NCBI GenBank assembly: GCA_965657545.1
Contig: CBFHOG010000001.1
Span: 124,001 to 188,000, forward strand
Reading direction: 5' to 3'
Length of the DNA: 64,000 nt
From: UBA7446 sp965657545
GTDB lineage: Bacteria > Bacteroidota > Bacteroidia > Flavobacteriales > Flavobacteriaceae
Both the position numbers and the translations under genes were made by a program. Shown here one piece after another: positions 61,481 through 64,000 of the stretch (position 1 is the first letter of the stretch; each line of letters starts with the position of its first letter). Under the pieces are notes generated by a model. That model searched no databases, was not told where the DNA came from, and was given only the letters and a program-made list of their open reading frames with translations.

Positions 61481-62546
61481 AGGAATTCCAAACTTTCATG
61501 GTGGATTTGAACAATTTGCCGAGTATTTTTCCTTGTATCTTGTTAAGAAAGGGCATGAGGCAGTGGTTTACAACTCGAGTGAACACCCCTTTAAAAATTT
61601 TATTTTTAAAGGGGTAGAAATTATTCACAAAAAAGACCCTGAAAAGAGGTTAGGTGCGATAGGACAGTTTATTTATGATTTTAATTGCATCTTAGATTCT
61701 AGAAAAAGAAAATTCGATGTTATTTTACAGTTAGGATATACGAGTAGCTCTATTTGGCATTGGCTCTTACCTAAATCATCTCTAATAATTACTAACATGG
61801 ATGGTTTGGAGTGGAAAAGATCAAAGTACTCAAAGTCTGTTCAAAAATTTTTACTTCATGCTGAAAAATTAGCCGTGAAAAGTAGTGATCACTTAATAGC
61901 TGATTCTATTGGAATTAAGGAGTATTTGAAGTCAAAATATGGTAAAGAATCGAATTACATTGCTTATGGGGCGAATGTTTTTGATAACCCAAATAAAAGT
62001 ATCATCAAAAAATATGGAGTAAACACTTTTGGCTATAACATGCTAATTGCTAGAATCGAACCAGAAAATAGTATAGAAGAAATTCTTGACGGGTTTCATA
62101 GTTCAAATTCAAAAATGCCTTTTTTGGTAATAGGAAAGCATGAAGCTAATAAGTTTGGTGTTTACCTGTCCAATAAATATAAATCAGATCACAGAATTAA
62201 ATTTATTGGTGGAATTTACGATATAGAAGTTTTAAACAATTTGAGATATTATTCAAACATTTACTTTCATGGTCATTCAGTTGGGGGAACAAATCCATCA
62301 TTAATTGAAGCAATGGGGTCTAATACTTTAATCATAGCTCACGACAACAATTTTAATAAACATATTTTAGGTCAAGACGCATTTTATTTTAAGAGCCCTA
62401 GTGATGTTAAAAATCACGTAGAGTCAATATCAAAAAGCAATCATGAAGACATTGTCTTAAACAATAAAATAAAAGTTGAGGAAAAATTCAATTGGTCTAG
62501 AATCAATAATAAATATTTAAGTTTAATAACCAAAAGCACAAAATGA
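61455..62546 (+). CDS. Glycosyltransferase with DUF1972-type N-terminus (rhamnosyltransferase-like)
   Basis: 363 residues, GT4/GT-B. The N-terminus MKIAIIGTRGIPNFHGGFEQFAEYFSLYL is the DUF1972 signature of rhamnosyl- or related transferases; donor half has MLIARIEPENSIEEIL, FLVIGKHE, IKFIGGIYDIEVLNNLRYYSNIYFHGHSVGGTNPSLIEAM (EX7E-type Glu in SLIEAM). Given rfbBACD nearby, dTDP-rhamnose is a plausible donor. Last gene of the AT-rich block; overlaps ugd by 4 bases. Confidence 0.87.
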   Translation: MKIAIIGTRGIPNFHGGFEQFAEYFSLYLVKKGHEAVVYNSSEHPFKNFIFKGVEIIHKKDPEKRLGAIGQFIYDFNCILDSRKRKFDVILQLGYTSSSIWHWLLPKSSLIITNMDGLEWKRSKYSKSVQKFLLHAEKLAVKSSDHLIADSIGIKEYLKSKYGKESNYIAYGANVFDNPNKSIIKKYGVNTFGYNMLIARIEPENSIEEILDGFHSSNSKMPFLVIGKHEANKFGVYLSNKYKSDHRIKFIGGIYDIEVLNNLRYYSNIYFHGHSVGGTNPSLIEAMGSNTLIIAHDNNFNKHILGQDAFYFKSPSDVKNHVESISKSNHEDIVLNNKIKVEEKFNWSRINNKYLSLITKSTK

Positions 62547-63841
62547 AAATAACCGTAATCGGCACCGGCTATGTAGGCTTAGTCACTGGAACATGTTTGG
62601 CAGAAGCTGGCAATGATGTGTTGTGCATTGATATCGACAAGAATAAAGTTGAAAAAATGCAAAATGGAGAGGTCCCCATTTATGAGCCGCACTTAGAAAC
62701 CTATTTTGAACGCAACATTAAGGCGGGTAGGCTACATTTTTCAACCAATATTCAGGAAGGTGTTGATCACGGAGAAGTTATTTTTTTAGCACTACCAACA
62801 CCTGAAGATGAAGATGGCTCGGCAGACTTATCGTATGTGCTTGGCGTTGCCAATCAAATAGGTGACCTGATGAAAGACTACAAAATTGTAGTCAGTAAGA
62901 GTACTGTTCCGGTGGGCACAGGCGAGCGCGTAAAAGCAACGCTTAAAACCAAAACAGAAGTTCCTTTTGATGTGGTGTCCAATCCAGAATTTTTACGAGA
63001 GGGCTTTGCCGTGGAAGACTTTATGAAACCCGATAGGGTTGTTGTTGGAGTGGAGTCAGAACGTGCTCAGAAAACCATGCAAAAGCTTTACAAGAATTTT
63101 GTTCGTTCTGGTAACCCAATCGTTTTTATGGATATCAAATCGGCGGAGCTGACCAAATATGCTGCTAACGCCTTTTTAGCAACTAAGATTACGTATATGA
63201 ACGAAATCGCGAATTATTGCGAAAAAGTTGGCGCAAATGTAGATGATGTGCGTATGGGCATGGGCCTTGACGCGCGGATTGGCAAACGCTTTTTGTTCCC
63301 TGGCATTGGTTATGGCGGATCTTGCTTCCCTAAAGACGTAAAAGCATTACACAAATCGGGTAAAGATGCACAGCACCACTTTGCTATTCTGGACAGTGTA
63401 ATTGAAGTAAACGAAAAACAAAAAACAGTGTTGTATCCCAAGATGGAACAGCATTTTGATGGAAATTTAAAAGGCAAAAATATTGCCGTCTGGGGATTAG
63501 CATTTAAACCCGATACGGATGACATTCGCGAAGCCCCCTCGCTTTATATGATTGAAAAGCTGTTAGCTGCCGGAGCAACCGTTACGGCATTTGACCCAGA
63601 AGCCATGGATAACGTAAAAGCCAAATTGGGCGATAGCATTGCCTTTGCCTCAAGCATGATGGAAGCGGTTCAAGATGCAGATGCCTTGCTGATTTGCACA
63701 GAGTGGCACGCCTTTAGAAATCCAGATTTTGATAAGCTTAAGGAGTCCCTAAAAGGAAATGTTGTTTTTGACGGACGCAACATTTACAGCCCTGAAGAAA
63801 TGAAAGCACTAGGATTTTCATATTATTCTATAGGACGATGA
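62543..63841 (+). CDS. ugd: UDP-glucose 6-dehydrogenase
   Basis: NAD-dependent double oxidation of UDP-glucose to UDP-glucuronate. 432 residues: MKITVIGTGYVGLVTGTCLAEAGND, SKSTVPVGTGERV, NPEFLREGFAVEDF, AANAFLATKITYMNEIANYCE, and catalytic Cys in GIGYGGSCFPKDVKAL; central WGLAFKPDTDDIREAPS. GC content and codon use are clearly higher than in the preceding genes, a sharp boundary. Overlaps the decarboxylase start by 4 bases, pairing producer and consumer of UDP-glucuronate. Confidence 0.95.
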   Translation: MKITVIGTGYVGLVTGTCLAEAGNDVLCIDIDKNKVEKMQNGEVPIYEPHLETYFERNIKAGRLHFSTNIQEGVDHGEVIFLALPTPEDEDGSADLSYVLGVANQIGDLMKDYKIVVSKSTVPVGTGERVKATLKTKTEVPFDVVSNPEFLREGFAVEDFMKPDRVVVGVESERAQKTMQKLYKNFVRSGNPIVFMDIKSAELTKYAANAFLATKITYMNEIANYCEKVGANVDDVRMGMGLDARIGKRFLFPGIGYGGSCFPKDVKALHKSGKDAQHHFAILDSVIEVNEKQKTVLYPKMEQHFDGNLKGKNIAVWGLAFKPDTDDIREAPSLYMIEKLLAAGATVTAFDPEAMDNVKAKLGDSIAFASSMMEAVQDADALLICTEWHAFRNPDFDKLKESLKGNVVFDGRNIYSPEEMKALGFSYYSIGR

Positions 63842-64000
63842 AAACAGCACTAATTACAGGCGCAGCAGGTTTTTTAGGATCGCATTTATGCGATAAATTA
63901 TTGGCAAATAATATGGCCGTAATTGGCATGGATAATTTAATTACAGGCTCCATGTCTAATATTGCCCACTTAGAGTCAAATCCCAATTTTCGTTTTGTAA
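63838..64000 (+). CDS. UDP-glucuronate decarboxylase-like SDR, N-terminal fragment (window edge)
   Basis: The first 54 codons are present: MKTALITGAAGFLGSHLCDK with the NAD-binding TGAAGFLGSH motif, then VIGMDNLITGSMSNIAHLE, which matches the bacterial UXS group closely. The product would make UDP-xylose from UDP-glucuronate, using the output of the overlapping ugd. The catalytic YxxxK lies beyond the window, so the exact SDR type is inferred. Confidence 0.75.
   Translation, partial: MKTALITGAAGFLGSHLCDKLLANNMAVIGMDNLITGSMSNIAHLESNPNFRFV

Overview
The window reads as a chromosome segment from a member of the Flavobacteriia (Bacteroidota), probably marine. Evidence: the gene order sodA / purF-like / pfkB / rnhA / purN / acpP / fabF / rnc / small DUF / pyk, Bacteroidota-type families (OmpA with thrombospondin type 3 repeats, GIN-domain and DUF2490 envelope proteins, DUF4837 lipoprotein, GH3-like enzyme), and repeated TAnnTTTG boxes just upstream of starts, the -7 element of Bacteroidota promoters. 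Shine-Dalgarno sequences are scarce. No insertion sequence, prophage, CRISPR array or rRNA operon is visible.

Layout. 1-5.3 kb: tandem OmpA-type porins (the first cut by the window edge), a RecB/AddA-like helicase-nuclease and superoxide dismutase. 5.5-11.8 kb: purine synthesis (purF-like, purN) with rnhA and a PfkB kinase, divergent from acpP-fabF-rnc. 11.8-20.1 kb: pyruvate kinase, DinB, RbfA, a LolC-like permease, DusB, a DoxX/thioredoxin-like fusion and LepA. 20.1-27.9 kb: an SGNH esterase, a tandem-Usp protein coupled to a SulP transporter with an extra C-terminal domain, an MBL-fold hydrolase, an M1 peptidase overlapping rnpA, a GNAT enzyme and RpiB. 27.86-28.27 kb: a very AT-rich gap with degenerate DnaA-box-like words, a candidate replication origin. 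28.3-48.3 kb: rnr, GIN and LysE proteins, tRNA-Cys, a Fic protein with two covarying palindromic operators, folB, glnS with an unusual tail, an SPFH protein, gltX, ybeY, mnmG flanked by two parS-like sites, holB, pgk, tatA, an M23 peptidase and a GH3-like enzyme. 48.36-64.0 kb: a surface-polysaccharide locus (Wzz-like protein, rfbBACD for dTDP-L-rhamnose, two UDP-sugar dehydrogenases, flippase, two Wzy/WaaL-like proteins, three glycosyltransferases, a methyltransferase, a lipoprotein, and the start of a UDP-glucuronate decarboxylase).

How it fits together. Most of the window is core replication, translation and metabolism. The parS-like pair, rnpA and mnmG, and the strong plus-strand gene bias right of 28 kb all suggest an origin-proximal location. 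The polysaccharide locus has conserved, moderate-GC ends (rfb genes; ugd/uxs) around a markedly AT-richer core of assembly genes, the usual signature of an exchangeable serotype cassette. The two most distinctive items are the Fic gene with its paired 25-bp inverted repeats, which looks like a self-contained and probably autoregulated AMPylation switch, and the origin/parS neighbourhood. No clearly new multi-gene defence or mobile system is visible.
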